DNA from: Virgibacillus proomii
GTDB taxonomy: Bacteria > Bacillota > Bacilli > Bacillales > Amphibacillaceae
Reading direction: 5' to 3'
NCBI RefSeq assembly: GCF_018916875.1
Contig: NZ_JAHLNO010000024.1
Location: 62,001 to 126,000 of the forward strand
DNA: 64,000 nt
Numbering within the stretch: the first letter of the stretch is position 1; each line of letters starts with the position of its first letter. Under the pieces are notes generated by a model. It worked only from the letters and a program-made list of their open reading frames with translations. It ran no database searches and had not been told where the DNA came from. The position numbers were made by a program, and so were the translations under genes. This document shows positions 39,393 through 48,797 of this stretch, piece by piece.

Positions 39393-40047
39393 TTTGATCT
39401 TCCTTCTGTTTGTACTCCTGAATCATTTTATTACGGTTCTCCTTTAGTTTGTCCAGTTCATTCATAAACTGCTTCTTAAAAGCTGTCGTTGTATTTTTGT
39501 TTTGCTGTTGTTCTCCTTTTTTATCTTTCTTTTTTCGAAATATAGCAAAAGGGATTGTATCTATTGTGTCATCTCTCGCTAATTCTTCGATAAGTGCTGC
39601 ATCATCAATTTCTTGAAGCAGCTCAACGTTATCGCCAACTCCAATTAAATAAAATTTACTACCAACTCGTACAATTTGCAGCGATTTATTTTGTCCTACC
39701 GATATGCCACCAAGGTTTTCCAATGCCTTTACTTGATGAAACTTAGCGTTCCTCTTTTTTAAAAACATTAAAAAAGCATATATTAAACCTAAAATCAGAA
39801 ATAAAACAATAATTAGTTTGATAAAATTTAACCATAGTGGTGTTGATTCCGCTTTTTCATTTACAAGTTTGGATGATTCCTTATCCTTATCTACCGGTGT
39901 CTCTTCGGATGGTTCACAATCTGCTTCTTTAATACAATCAGTAACCGATTTAGGTGTTGCTTCTACTTCTATTTCGAAACATAACAGAAGTAGAAGCAAA
40001 CTAAGTAAGCTAATGCAATACATGCGTAACGATTTATTCAATATCAT
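39385..40047 (-). CDS. fliO: FliO/FliZ-family flagellar biosynthesis protein
   Basis: A 220-residue protein with an N-terminal signal-like segment (1-30), an acidic extracytoplasmic linker, a membrane helix (about 72-93), and a cytoplasmic domain with LGGISVGQNKSLQIVRVGSKFYLIGVGDNVELL. This matches FliO, called fliZ in B. subtilis, which helps FliP pentamer assembly. It sits between cheY and fliP, as expected. Confidence 0.92.
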   Translation of the reverse strand: MILNKSLRMYCISLLSLLLLLLCFEIEVEATPKSVTDCIKEADCEPSEETPVDKDKESSKLVNEKAESTPLWLNFIKLIIVLFLILGLIYAFLMFLKKRNAKFHQVKALENLGGISVGQNKSLQIVRVGSKFYLIGVGDNVELLQEIDDAALIEELARDDTIDTIPFAIFRKKKDKKGEQQQNKNTTTAFKKQFMNELDKLKENRNKMIQEYKQKEDQNE

Positions 40048-40057
40048 TCACTCACTT

Positions 40058-40420
40058 TTAACTCAATGCCTTTTGAATCGCTTCAATCACTCGATCGGCT
40101 TGGAATGGCTTGACAATAAAATCCTTAGCCCCTGCTTGGATTGCATCAATTACCATAGCTTGTTGCCCCATTGCAGAGCACATAATTATTTTTGCCTGTG
40201 GGTCACTTGCAAGTATTTCCTTTAAAGCAGTGATTCCATCTTTTTCCGGCATTGTAATATCCATCGTAACTAAATCAGGTGTTAATTCCTTGTATTTTTC
40301 TACTGCTTGCGCACCATCTTGTGCTTCACCAACAACCTCATACCCATTTTTCGATAAAATATCTTTAATCATCATTCGCATAAATGCTGCATCATCTACT
40401 ATTAAAATACGATTTCCCAT
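40058..40420 (-). CDS. cheY: Chemotaxis response regulator CheY
   Basis: A 120-residue single receiver domain with Asp9-Asp10, phospho-Asp54 (DLVTMDITMP), Thr/Ser and Lys (VKPF) residues of the fold. CheY-P binds FliM and FliY at the switch. It follows fliY by 30 bases and has its own GGAGG site. Confidence 0.97.
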   Translation of the reverse strand: MGNRILIVDDAAFMRMMIKDILSKNGYEVVGEAQDGAQAVEKYKELTPDLVTMDITMPEKDGITALKEILASDPQAKIIMCSAMGQQAMVIDAIQAGAKDFIVKPFQADRVIEAIQKALS

Positions 40421-40450
40421 AAAAACAAATCCTCCCTAAGAACTGATCGT

Positions 40451-41572
40451 TTATTTTAATTTTTTTATCCTGTCAGACGGACTTAAAATATCTGTCACTC
40501 GAACTCCAAAATTTTCATCAATAACAACTACTTCTCCAATAGCTATCGGTTTTTCATTCACTAAAATATCTACCGGTTCCCCTGCTAACTTATCCAGTTC
40601 TACAATCGATCCTTGTGATAAATCTAATATATCCTTAATCGTTCGCTTGGTACGCCCAAGCTCCACAGTTACTTTTAATGGAATATCCAAAAGCATATCC
40701 AAGTTTCGCTGTTTTGTCTTATTCAATGTAACAGGTTCGAATGGAGTAAAATCAGCTTGCTGTACCTTCTTTTGTTGCGTTATCGTACGATCTCCTAAAA
40801 ACTGTGGCTCGTCTCTTTGCTTTGTATCAACAGGCTGATCTTCTTGTTGCAACATAGGCACCTCCGCTTCCTTCAAAGCTACATCTAACTCCTCTTCAAC
40901 TGTTTCATCATTCATCAATTGATCGACCAGATCTTTAGCAAATCCGATTGGCATTAACTGAAAAATGGTTGAATCGATTAAATTACCAACCTTTAATTGA
41001 AATGCTACTTTCACAAATGGATCTTCACCTAAAATGGTGGTTGATTCCTGTTCGGGATCTTCGATGTGAATGGTTGGCGGTGATATGTCTACACGCTTAT
41101 TAAATATCGTAGACATACTTGTTGCAGCTGCCCCCATCATTTGATTCATTGCCTCTTGGACAGCACTTAAATGAATTTCATTTAATTCTTCCGTTGGATT
41201 TGTTCCATCGCCGCCAAGCATAATATCAGAAATGATAGCAGCATCCTCTGATTTAATAACGAAGACGTTCTTTCCGGTAAATCCTTCTAAATAATTGACT
41301 TGAACACTAACGGGCTCAAATGTAAAGTTTTTTAACTCTTCTTGTGCTATCACAGAAACCTGTGGTGTCGTTATTTCTACCTTTTGATTTAATAAAGTTG
41401 ATAATGTTGTTGCTGAGCTGCCAAACGAAATATTACCTATTTCACCTAACGTATCCACTTCAATCGTTGATAAATATTGGTTTGTTGAAGATGATGTAGT
41501 TTCCTCGTCATCTGCACTTACTTTTAAAAGTGCATCAATCTCATCTTGAGATAGCTTTTCGTCATTCCCCAT
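40451..41572 (-). CDS. fliY: Flagellar switch and CheY-P phosphatase FliY
   Basis: FliY is the Bacillus switch protein with CheC-like phosphatase activity. The 373-residue protein has an N-terminal CheY-binding LSQDEIDALL, two CheC-like signatures (LGEIGNISFGSSATTLSTLL and VQEAMNQMMGAAATSMSTIF), a linker, and a C-terminal FliN/SpoA domain (LDIPLKVTVELGRTKRTIKDIL). The start is ATG at 41570-41572, eight bases after AAGGGGGG. It overlaps fliM by 11 bases. Confidence 0.97.
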   Translation of the reverse strand: MGNDEKLSQDEIDALLKVSADDEETTSSSTNQYLSTIEVDTLGEIGNISFGSSATTLSTLLNQKVEITTPQVSVIAQEELKNFTFEPVSVQVNYLEGFTGKNVFVIKSEDAAIISDIMLGGDGTNPTEELNEIHLSAVQEAMNQMMGAAATSMSTIFNKRVDISPPTIHIEDPEQESTTILGEDPFVKVAFQLKVGNLIDSTIFQLMPIGFAKDLVDQLMNDETVEEELDVALKEAEVPMLQQEDQPVDTKQRDEPQFLGDRTITQQKKVQQADFTPFEPVTLNKTKQRNLDMLLDIPLKVTVELGRTKRTIKDILDLSQGSIVELDKLAGEPVDILVNEKPIAIGEVVVIDENFGVRVTDILSPSDRIKKLK

Positions 41573-42560
41573 CTTCATTTCCCCCCTTAACATCCTCTAA
41601 TATCTGAACGGACAGTTTATTTTTATATGTACCTGGTTGCACAAGGAATTTTGGTTCATTATTTACTACGAATGTCAATGGACTATCAATTTCCTTGTCC
41701 AAACCTATTACATCTTCTTTGCTTAGTTTTAGGAACTCATCAATGGTTATCGTTGCTTCTCCTAAAATAGCTCTTACTTCCACTTCTGCTGTTTGAACAT
41801 TTTTTGAAAGCTTTTGATAAGCTTCTTCATCTCTTTCTTTTCCAGCTGTCTCCATCCAATAATGAACGGACAGTTTCGAAATAATGGGTTCCAGCACAAT
41901 ATGAGGTATACAGATATTAATCATGCCACTAGCTTCACCAATTGCGGTATTTAATGATACGACAACAACCGTTTCATTCGGTGCAACCATTTGCAGGAAT
42001 TGCGGATTCACTTCAAAATCCTCAAGTATTGGGTCAATATCTACAATAGAAGACCATGCTTCCTGTAATTTAACATTCGCTTTTTCAAAAAGCTGCGACA
42101 TTAAAATCGTCTCAATCTCGGTTAAATTCTCTACTTTATTAAAACTAACGCCTTTTCCGCCTAGCGTGCGATCAAGCATAGCATAGGCAATATTAGGGTT
42201 GATTTCCATGACGATCCTACCCTCTAACGGCTGGACACTATATGTATTTAAAATCGTCATTTTCGGTACCGAGCGAATAAATTCTTCGTATGGAATTTGA
42301 TCAACAGATGCTACTGTAATATTCACATATGTCCTTAACTTCGCTGAGAAAAAAGTTGTTAATAATCTAGCATAATTCTCATGAATTCGAGAAATACTGC
42401 GAATTTGATCCTTGGAAAAACGTAACGCTCGTTTAAAATCATAAACACGAACTTTCTTTTCTTTTTCTTCTTTTTTTAACTCCTCTGCGTCCATCTCACC
42501 GGATGATATCGCTGATAAGAGTGCATCTATTTCATGTTGCGAAAGAACTTCCTCTACCAA
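41562..42560 (-). CDS. fliM: Flagellar motor switch protein FliM
   Basis: FliM binds CheY-P and links it to rotor switching. At 332 residues it has the B. subtilis length. The N-terminal LSQHEIDALL, the CheC-like middle, and the C-terminal SpoA domain are all present. The start is TTG at 42558-42560, nine bases after GGAGG; the TTG six bases upstream is too close. Confidence 0.97.
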   Translation of the reverse strand: MVEEVLSQHEIDALLSAISSGEMDAEELKKEEKEKKVRVYDFKRALRFSKDQIRSISRIHENYARLLTTFFSAKLRTYVNITVASVDQIPYEEFIRSVPKMTILNTYSVQPLEGRIVMEINPNIAYAMLDRTLGGKGVSFNKVENLTEIETILMSQLFEKANVKLQEAWSSIVDIDPILEDFEVNPQFLQMVAPNETVVVVSLNTAIGEASGMINICIPHIVLEPIISKLSVHYWMETAGKERDEEAYQKLSKNVQTAEVEVRAILGEATITIDEFLKLSKEDVIGLDKEIDSPLTFVVNNEPKFLVQPGTYKNKLSVQILEDVKGGNEDGE

Positions 42561-42599
42561 GTACAATCACCTCCAATGTGGAGTTCATTATTATTTTGT

Positions 42600-43019
42600 T
42601 TACTGCAAAATTTTATTAGTGGTGTACACATCCGTAACCTTCCCTGTAGTCATTAGTTCATTTAATTTGTTTTTAATCTTCTCTTCCAAATCCGTTAACC
42701 CGGATTTAAAATCCTCTTCTTTCATTGTTGCCAATTCTTTAATAAGGATATTTTTCAGCTGGAAATCACGCTGACTAATTTCTTCTTTCGCATCCTTACC
42801 ATTCGTTACGATCTGAAATTGAACACGCACAAAGCTTCCATCTTCAAGATCCGTTGTTATCTCCGGCGTTTCATACGAATATTTCTTTATTTTTTTAATG
42901 GACATAGCTTCTCCATTATTATTGTCGCCATTGATATACCAAACAACGACAAATGCCGCAATGCCTATAACAGCTAATACAGCTATTGAAGTTATCATTG
43001 TTTTTACTACATTACTCAT
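42600..43019 (-). CDS. fliL: Flagellar basal body-associated protein FliL
   Basis: A 139-residue protein with one N-terminal membrane helix (about 9-29) and a periplasm-side FliL domain, thought to support the stator units. It overlaps the end of swrD by 8 bases. The family match rests on shape, domain text (GSFVRVQFQIVTN, RDFQLKNILIKELATM) and position between fliM and swrD. Confidence 0.93.
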   Translation of the reverse strand: MSNVVKTMITSIAVLAVIGIAAFVVVWYINGDNNNGEAMSIKKIKKYSYETPEITTDLEDGSFVRVQFQIVTNGKDAKEEISQRDFQLKNILIKELATMKEEDFKSGLTDLEEKIKNKLNELMTTGKVTDVYTTNKILQ

Positions 43020-43230
43020 CTTCTTTGATTGCCCCCTTTTGTACTACTTGGATGCCGATTTGCTGGTAGTAGGCTAAAACGCGCTCAAGCACTTCCGAAT
43101 GGGTGTTTTTCACGACTAATTTCTTCCCATTAATCAATGTTATCGTCGTATCCGGAAAGTCCTGAACTTGTTCAATCAGGATAGCATTTAATGTAAATTC
43201 TTCATCGTTTAACCGTGTTAATGAAATCAT
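43012..43230 (-). CDS. swrD: SwrD/FlbD family motility protein
   Basis: A 72-residue FlbD-family protein (SLTRLNDEEFTLNAILIEQVQDFPDTTITLINGKKLVV). In B. subtilis SwrD (YlzI) increases flagellar motor power. It has no evident ribosome site; ATG at 43228-43230 follows a stable hairpin (43240-43263). Translation coupling to fliL at its 3' end is likely. Confidence 0.92.
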   Translation of the reverse strand: MISLTRLNDEEFTLNAILIEQVQDFPDTTITLINGKKLVVKNTHSEVLERVLAYYQQIGIQVVQKGAIKEDE

Positions 43231-43239
43231 GATTTAGGC

Positions 43240-43263
43240 GGGAGTGCTCTTTGACGCACTCCC
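43240..43263 (-). other. Stable hairpin between flgE and swrD
   Basis: GGGAGTGC (43240-43247) pairs perfectly with GCACTCCC (43256-43263) around an 8-base loop, with no T run on the minus strand. It may mark an RNA processing point or set swrD translation. Confidence 0.5.
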
Positions 43264-43275
43264 CTCCCTCCTAAC

Positions 43276-44067
43276 TTATCGTTTTAAGTTTACAAGCTCT
43301 TGAAGAATTTCATCCGATGTTGTAATAATTCTTGTGTTTGCCTGGAAGCCTCTTTGAGCTGTAATCATTTCTGTGAACTCTTCTGATAAATCAACATTCG
43401 ACATTTCAAGTGCACCAGCTATAATTTTTGCTGTACCATCTGTTTCAGGAGCACTTATGCCATTATAACCAGCATTTTCAGACATTAAATAAAGATTACT
43501 TCCTGCTTTTTCTAATCCGCTTGGGTTGGAGAAATTTGCCAAAGCAATTTGACCGGCAACTTGGTTAGACCCATCTGCTGCAATGTATGTAACCGTTCCA
43601 TCTGATGAAATATCAAAGCTTTTTGCATCTTCCGGAATAGTTATATATCCTCCATCCATACTTTGCAGATAATACCCATTAGCATTTACAATACGATCAT
43701 TGTCATCTAAGTAAAAGTTACCGGCACGGGTATAATAAGTTGTTCCATTTCCTTCCAAGATAAACATACCATTTCCTTCTAACTGAAGGTCTAAGTTATG
43801 ACTGCTTAATTGCCGGAAGCCTTGGGTATGAATATTATCAATCGAACCTATTTGTGATCCTAGACCAACTTGAATCGGATTCACCCCTCCACGTCCAGCT
43901 GTTGGTGCTTGGGCACCGGATGTCGTTTGACTCATCATATCTTGAAAGGTAACTCTTCCCTTTTTAAACCCAACTGTATTGACGTTTGCGATATTATTAC
44001 CAATTACATCCAGCTTGGTTTGAAATCCTCTCATCCCAGAAATTCCTGCGTACATTGAACGTAACAT
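43276..44067 (-). CDS. flgE: Flagellar hook protein FlgE
   Basis: A 263-residue hook protein with the N-terminal rod/hook signature (MLRSMYAGISGMRGFQTKLDVIGNNIANVNTVGFKKGRVTF), a Gly-rich middle, and the C-terminal coil motif (NVDLSEEFTEMITAQRGFQANTRIITTSDEIL). It matches B. subtilis FlgE (264 residues, formerly called FlgG) in size and start. The start ATG at 44065-44067 follows GGGG by eight bases. Confidence 0.96.
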   Translation of the reverse strand: MLRSMYAGISGMRGFQTKLDVIGNNIANVNTVGFKKGRVTFQDMMSQTTSGAQAPTAGRGGVNPIQVGLGSQIGSIDNIHTQGFRQLSSHNLDLQLEGNGMFILEGNGTTYYTRAGNFYLDDNDRIVNANGYYLQSMDGGYITIPEDAKSFDISSDGTVTYIAADGSNQVAGQIALANFSNPSGLEKAGSNLYLMSENAGYNGISAPETDGTAKIIAGALEMSNVDLSEEFTEMITAQRGFQANTRIITTSDEILQELVNLKR

Positions 44068-44145
44068 ATCCATTTCCCCTTTTCTAAATTATTTAGCTGT
44101 ATCTGTCATTCCACAGCTTCTGGCCTCCCAAAAAAGGGTCCAGCC

Positions 44146-44538
44146 TTAGTCATTGATTAAAATAGCACCATTAATATTAGTAAAAATTCGATCTTCTGCC
44201 TCATTACGATCCATTGCTGTTACAACTGTGTTGTTTCTTGCATTGACTAATAATGCTGCATCGCTTAATAAGACTAGTGAATCATTAATTCCTTTTCGTT
44301 TTGCTTCTGATAATTTAGCTTCAATCCTTTGCCATTGTTTTGCATTGATTTCAATCTTTCGTTCTTGTATACGTGCTACTGCATGCTTGCTGATTTTTAA
44401 CTGTCGTTGTTCCAGTTGCTCTTGTACTAATATGTCTTTAAAGGAACTATTTATCTCTTTATTTGTTTTCTTTACTTCTCTAGTTACAAAAGATGGATGC
44501 TGAGGTGCTTGAAGAATTCGATGATCTAATGTATTCAT
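44146..44538 (-). CDS. TIGR02530-type flagellar operon protein
   Basis: A 130-residue protein of the flagellar operon family TIGR02530, recognised by LKISKHAVARIQERKIEI and the C-terminal VNARNNTVVTAMDRNEAEDRIFTNINGAILIN. Its role is not established. It lies directly between flgD and flgE, which suggests hook assembly. Confidence 0.85.
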   Translation of the reverse strand: MNTLDHRILQAPQHPSFVTREVKKTNKEINSSFKDILVQEQLEQRQLKISKHAVARIQERKIEINAKQWQRIEAKLSEAKRKGINDSLVLLSDAALLVNARNNTVVTAMDRNEAEDRIFTNINGAILIND

Positions 44539-45033
44539 CTAGCTCTTCTTCCCTTCATTTTTCGAATCTTCCGGTTGTTCGTCATCTTTTTTCGCTTCTG
44601 GATCATTTACTTGTAAAACAGCATCTGCATAAATTTTTTCGCCATTTTCCAGTTCTAAAATAGCCCAGCCATCCTTTTGGCTTACAGCTACTACTTTACT
44701 GGATACGATCTCTGTTTTTTGCCCTGTTTCTTTGTCATACGCTTGGTAAGTGACTTCTCTTCCTAACATGTGACTATATTTAATAACTGGTGAAATAAGT
44801 TGACTTTCAACAAGAGCATCAATGGATTTTGACATATTCATCATTTGTTCTAATGAACTGAACTGAGCCATTTGCGCTATAAACTCACGATCATCCATTG
44901 GATTGGTTGGATCTTGATTTTGCAGTTGTACCATTAAAATCTTAAGAAATTCATCCTTCCCTAAATCCGGGCTTGGTGTGCGCTCCTGCTTCTGATTTCG
45001 TAAATAGAGCGATGGATCAATTTTGGCCAACAT
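44539..45033 (-). CDS. flgD: Flagellar hook capping protein FlgD
   Basis: FlgD caps the growing hook. The 164-residue protein has the family N-terminal signature LGKDEFLKILMVQLQNQDPTNPMDDREFIAQMAQFSSLEQM, and a shorter C-terminal beta part than in enterobacteria. The start ATG at 45031-45033 follows GGAGG; a GTG six bases upstream lies inside the ribosome site. It is next to fliK. Confidence 0.95.
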   Translation of the reverse strand: MLAKIDPSLYLRNQKQERTPSPDLGKDEFLKILMVQLQNQDPTNPMDDREFIAQMAQFSSLEQMMNMSKSIDALVESQLISPVIKYSHMLGREVTYQAYDKETGQKTEIVSSKVVAVSQKDGWAILELENGEKIYADAVLQVNDPEAKKDDEQPEDSKNEGKKS

Positions 45034-45045
45034 ATACACCTCCTT

Positions 45046-46377
45046 CTACACTTGTTCGTTCAGTAGTATCTCTTGGAAGGTCGAAGCGAACTCCCCTTCG
45101 GAATTCGTATCCTCACGCTCTGATTCATGCTGATTATCCTGCTCGTGGTCTGTAAATTGTTGCGGACTTTCCCCTGAATCCTTTTGCAGTTGTTGTCCCT
45201 GCGTTAACTGTGCTTCTTGTCTTTCTATGACCACTTGCTGCGGAGAAAACATATTTCTCAACTTATGAATATTGGATTCGAGTAAATCTTTAGCAGCTTG
45301 AGACTGTACAAGGATACGAACGGTCATTTCGCCATTTAATTCAGTGAATCGTACGAGCAAATCCCCTAAATGCTGTGGGCGTAGTGTGATACGAAGCTGA
45401 TTTACACCATTAGGCATTTTCATAAACCTACTCGTTTTCATGATCCGTTGGAATTGCTGAATCAATTCCTGTCCTATTTGCTTCTGTGAGTGTTGTCCCG
45501 GATTTAAATAGATAACATGCTGTTGCATTTTGTCTAACGGAACAGAAGAACTATTTGCTGCTACTATCATCGTTTCTTTATTGCCCATATGTGCATGTTC
45601 TGTTTTAGAAACTGTCTCGATAGCTTTTGTAAGCCACTTAGCAACATCCACACTGCTTACTTTAGCTTCCCTATTATAAGGTTGTTTTTGTGCAAAATTT
45701 TCCCTTTTTTGAAAAGCCTGGACCAGCCTCTGCCAAATTGCGTGCTCCTTTGTGTTACTTTCCTGTAGACGTGCAGTTGTCTCAGGAGAAACGACAGCTT
45801 CTGCATTCTTCATAACTGCATTCCACTGTTTAAGTAATTCCATTAGTTTCGTAGCGACTTTCGTTATGTCTTGCTTACTATGAACTTGAGCAAGAATCGC
45901 TTCTACATCTGAAAAAATAGTAGCTAATTGTTGTTGCACGAAAGCCAGATTTAATTCGCCGTCTTCTACTTCTCCTTGTTGTTCAGAAAGCTTTTCTGCT
46001 TCTGGAATCTCACCATGTTCTGATATCTCATTATTTGGATCAAGCAATGACTGTTGAATAAAAGGCTGTTCCAACATTTTCAAAACATTCGTTTGTTCCT
46101 CAATACTTAGTGTTGCAGGCTGATTAGGACTTACAAGGTTGCTCACATATTGAGCAACTAAAGTCTTCCCATCAAGTACAGGCAACAAATCAGCTGTATC
46201 CATTTGCTCTTCCCCCATTTGGAAAAGCTGATTACCTGTCTCAGAAAGCATTTGATGATGAATCATTAGCTCTTGAAATGGTGAATTAGCTAGGCTTTCT
46301 TTAGCATTTGCTTGCTTCGTCATCTCTTCACCGATTGTTGCTGGAAGCTGTTGTAATAACATAGCAATGGCATTCAT
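45046..46377 (-). CDS. fliK: Flagellar hook-length control protein FliK
   Basis: A 443-residue secreted ruler protein. The long N-terminal part is Gln/Glu-rich and poorly conserved; the C-terminal Flg_hook domain (about 335-410) has LRITLRPQHLGDLLVRF and VRILVQSQAAKDLLESN. It interacts with FlhB to switch export specificity. It lies between ylxF and flgD. Confidence 0.93.
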   Translation of the reverse strand: MNAIAMLLQQLPATIGEEMTKQANAKESLANSPFQELMIHHQMLSETGNQLFQMGEEQMDTADLLPVLDGKTLVAQYVSNLVSPNQPATLSIEEQTNVLKMLEQPFIQQSLLDPNNEISEHGEIPEAEKLSEQQGEVEDGELNLAFVQQQLATIFSDVEAILAQVHSKQDITKVATKLMELLKQWNAVMKNAEAVVSPETTARLQESNTKEHAIWQRLVQAFQKRENFAQKQPYNREAKVSSVDVAKWLTKAIETVSKTEHAHMGNKETMIVAANSSSVPLDKMQQHVIYLNPGQHSQKQIGQELIQQFQRIMKTSRFMKMPNGVNQLRITLRPQHLGDLLVRFTELNGEMTVRILVQSQAAKDLLESNIHKLRNMFSPQQVVIERQEAQLTQGQQLQKDSGESPQQFTDHEQDNQHESEREDTNSEGEFASTFQEILLNEQV

Positions 46378-46414
46378 TCTCTCACCCCCTTTCTAAGTGA
46401 AGTTGATACTTAGC

Positions 46415-47026
46415 TTAGTTTTCTGTATCAATAAATTGTTGTGTTAATTGTGCGGCTGTATCAGGATCCATAGCTTCTAACACACTGGCACGCGTATCAT
46501 CTTTTAGTTCTTTAATAATTGCTAAGGCTGTTTCTCTTTTTAAGTTTTGCAGAATTTTTGCAGCTTGCTCTTCATCCATCCTATTAAAAGATTTGGCCAT
46601 TGACTTTATCGTATTACCTTGAGTGTCCTTTTCCTCTTCGTTCGTCTTATTCCCTTTTTCAGCTTCTTCAGCAGATTTTTGCTTGTTCTCAAGTTTAACG
46701 ATATCCTGCTCCAGCTTTTCTAACATCGCTTCTTTATCTTGAAGCTCCTTTTTCAACTCGTCAATTTCAGCATTCTTCTTATCAAGCTTTGATTTCATAT
46801 GTTTTTCTGCAACAGCCGTGTTATTTTCATCTTCCGTATCAACGAATGAAGATATGACAGGAATATCCTTGCCTTTATCCGTTAACCACCCAGTCACATC
46901 CACTCCGGCGACCATTAAAATAATAGTTACAAGTGCGATTGTTATGCTAATTGGAATGACGATCGCAAACAGGAACCAAAGGATGGGATTCATTTTTTTC
47001 TTATCCGTATCTATTTTCTTAGCCAT
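46415..47026 (-). CDS. ylxF: YlxF/MotE-like flagellar operon membrane protein
   Basis: A 203-residue protein with one N-terminal membrane helix (about 16-40), a coiled coil (about 80-125), and a C-terminal MgtE N-like domain (about 145-203) with MDEEQAAKILQNL, then AIIKELKDDTRASVLEAMDPDTAAQL. MotE-like relatives chaperone stator proteins; in Bacillus the role of YlxF is not defined. Confidence 0.88.
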   Translation of the reverse strand: MAKKIDTDKKKMNPILWFLFAIVIPISITIALVTIILMVAGVDVTGWLTDKGKDIPVISSFVDTEDENNTAVAEKHMKSKLDKKNAEIDELKKELQDKEAMLEKLEQDIVKLENKQKSAEEAEKGNKTNEEEKDTQGNTIKSMAKSFNRMDEEQAAKILQNLKRETALAIIKELKDDTRASVLEAMDPDTAAQLTQQFIDTEN

Positions 47027-47031
47027 TCACG

Positions 47032-47478
47032 TCACCTAATTTTTCGATTTAGAAATTGATGTATAGCTACTTCATCCATCATTGCTTTTTCGTTTTTCTT
47101 GATTGCTTCTATTTTTTCATTCCTTCGATTTTCTATTAACTTTTCAAACTTTTTCATTTCTATATGAGCGTTATTCAACTCGGATTGCTTTGTTTCCATC
47201 TCCATTCGAGCTCGTTGTACATCTTCTTGAAGTGCCATAATCATTGCATTTAGCGTTTCAATATAACTAAATTGCTCTTTTAATTTTTCTAGAGTCGTTA
47301 TCTGATGCATGTTTTCTTCATATGCTTCTTCAGCCAGTTCTTTCTTTTTCAAGAGCTCATACAGCTCCATGGCAGTTTGTTCAAAAAAATCAAGTGATTG
47401 CTGATAGGCCTTTTGAGCGTGTTTCTTTTCTGTTTCTCGAATATGTAAAATCTTAGATAACACTATCGTATCGGACAC
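47032..47478 (-). CDS. fliJ: Flagellar export protein FliJ
   Basis: A 148-residue, all-helical coiled-coil protein that links the FliI ATPase to FlhA. The start is GTG at 47476-47478, overlapping the fliI stop TAG by one base, with GGAGGTGG upstream. Sequence identity of the family is low, so the call rests on length, coils and position after fliI. Confidence 0.9.
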   Translation of the reverse strand: MSDTIVLSKILHIRETEKKHAQKAYQQSLDFFEQTAMELYELLKKKELAEEAYEENMHQITTLEKLKEQFSYIETLNAMIMALQEDVQRARMEMETKQSELNNAHIEMKKFEKLIENRRNEKIEAIKKNEKAMMDEVAIHQFLNRKIR

Positions 47479-48797
47479 TATTTGCCACCTCCATTAAGTA
47501 AAGCTTTCATCGCATCGACCGACTCCTGAAAAAGATGGTAATCGTTAATTCCTTGCTGTAAAAAGGATACTATGTCTGGATGATAAGAAATAGCCCGATC
47601 AATTCCTTGATCTGTTCCCCGTTTGTAAGCGCCGATTTGAATCAATTCCCGGTTCTCTTCAAACGTGGCAATCAGAGAACGGATTTCATTAGCTACTTGA
47701 ATATGGTCATGATCAACAACTTGGTTCATCACCCGGCTAATTGATTTTAATACATTTATTGCAGGGTATTGTCCTCTTTCAGCAAGCTTACGGTCCATTA
47801 CAAAGTGCCCGTCAAGAATACCACGAACGGTATCAGCGATAGGTTCATTCATATCGTCCCCATCAACAAGCACCGTGTAAAATGCAGTGATTGTTCCCTT
47901 TTCATTTGTACCAGTACGTTCAAGCAATTTCGGTAATGTAGCAAAAACAGAAGGGGTGTATCCTTTTGTAGTTGGCGGTTCTCCAGTTGCTAATCCGATT
48001 TCCCTCTGTGCCATCGCTACTCGAGTTACCGAATCCATCATTAAATTAACGCGATACCCTTGATCTCGAAAATACTCACTAATTGCCGTTGCTGTATACG
48101 CACCTTTAATCCGCATTAAAGCAGGTTGATCAGACGTTGCAACAACTACAATCGATTTCTTAAGTCCTGCTTCACCTAAATCTTGTTCAATAAATTCCCT
48201 TACTTCGCGACCTCTTTCTCCAACTAGCGCTATTACATTGATATCTGCTCCGCTATTTCTAGCAATCATTCCAAGCAGCGTACTTTTCCCAACACCACTG
48301 CCGGCAAAAATACCAATCCGCTGTCCCTCGCCAACAGTTAATAAGCTATCAATAACTTTAATACCTACTTCTAACGGTTTCGTAATTGGTGGTCGAAGCA
48401 TAGGATTAGGAGGCGCCTGATCGGTTAGAAAGCTGGTTAATCCTTTTGGTAGTGGCTGTCCTTCCAATGGATTCCCCAAGGAATCGACCACATTTCCAAT
48501 CAGCCCCCTACCAATTTTGACACTTAACGGTTTGCCAGTTGACTCCACAAGGCACCCAGGACCAATTTCCATTACTTCTGCATATGGCATAAGTATAATT
48601 CTCTCTTGATGAAACCCTACTACTTCTGCAAGAATTGGATCTCCCTGATTGGTAGCCGGATGAATATAACAGACTTCTCCGATATTTGCTGCAGGTCCTT
48701 TTGATTCAATCATAATTCCGACGACACGTAATACTTTTCCGTAGCGTTTATACGTATCTGCTTTTGAAATTGCGGTTAAAAAATCTTTTGTATTCAT
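47478..48797 (-). CDS. fliI: Flagellum-specific export ATPase FliI
   Basis: FliI drives early steps of flagellar export. The 439-residue protein is an F1-beta-like ATPase with Walker A GSGVGKST (166-173), VGERGREVREF, and the Walker B stretch around LMMDSVTRVAMA. It shares ATGA with the end of fliH. Confidence 0.98.
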   Translation of the reverse strand: MNTKDFLTAISKADTYKRYGKVLRVVGIMIESKGPAANIGEVCYIHPATNQGDPILAEVVGFHQERIILMPYAEVMEIGPGCLVESTGKPLSVKIGRGLIGNVVDSLGNPLEGQPLPKGLTSFLTDQAPPNPMLRPPITKPLEVGIKVIDSLLTVGEGQRIGIFAGSGVGKSTLLGMIARNSGADINVIALVGERGREVREFIEQDLGEAGLKKSIVVVATSDQPALMRIKGAYTATAISEYFRDQGYRVNLMMDSVTRVAMAQREIGLATGEPPTTKGYTPSVFATLPKLLERTGTNEKGTITAFYTVLVDGDDMNEPIADTVRGILDGHFVMDRKLAERGQYPAINVLKSISRVMNQVVDHDHIQVANEIRSLIATFEENRELIQIGAYKRGTDQGIDRAISYHPDIVSFLQQGINDYHLFQESVDAMKALLNGGGK

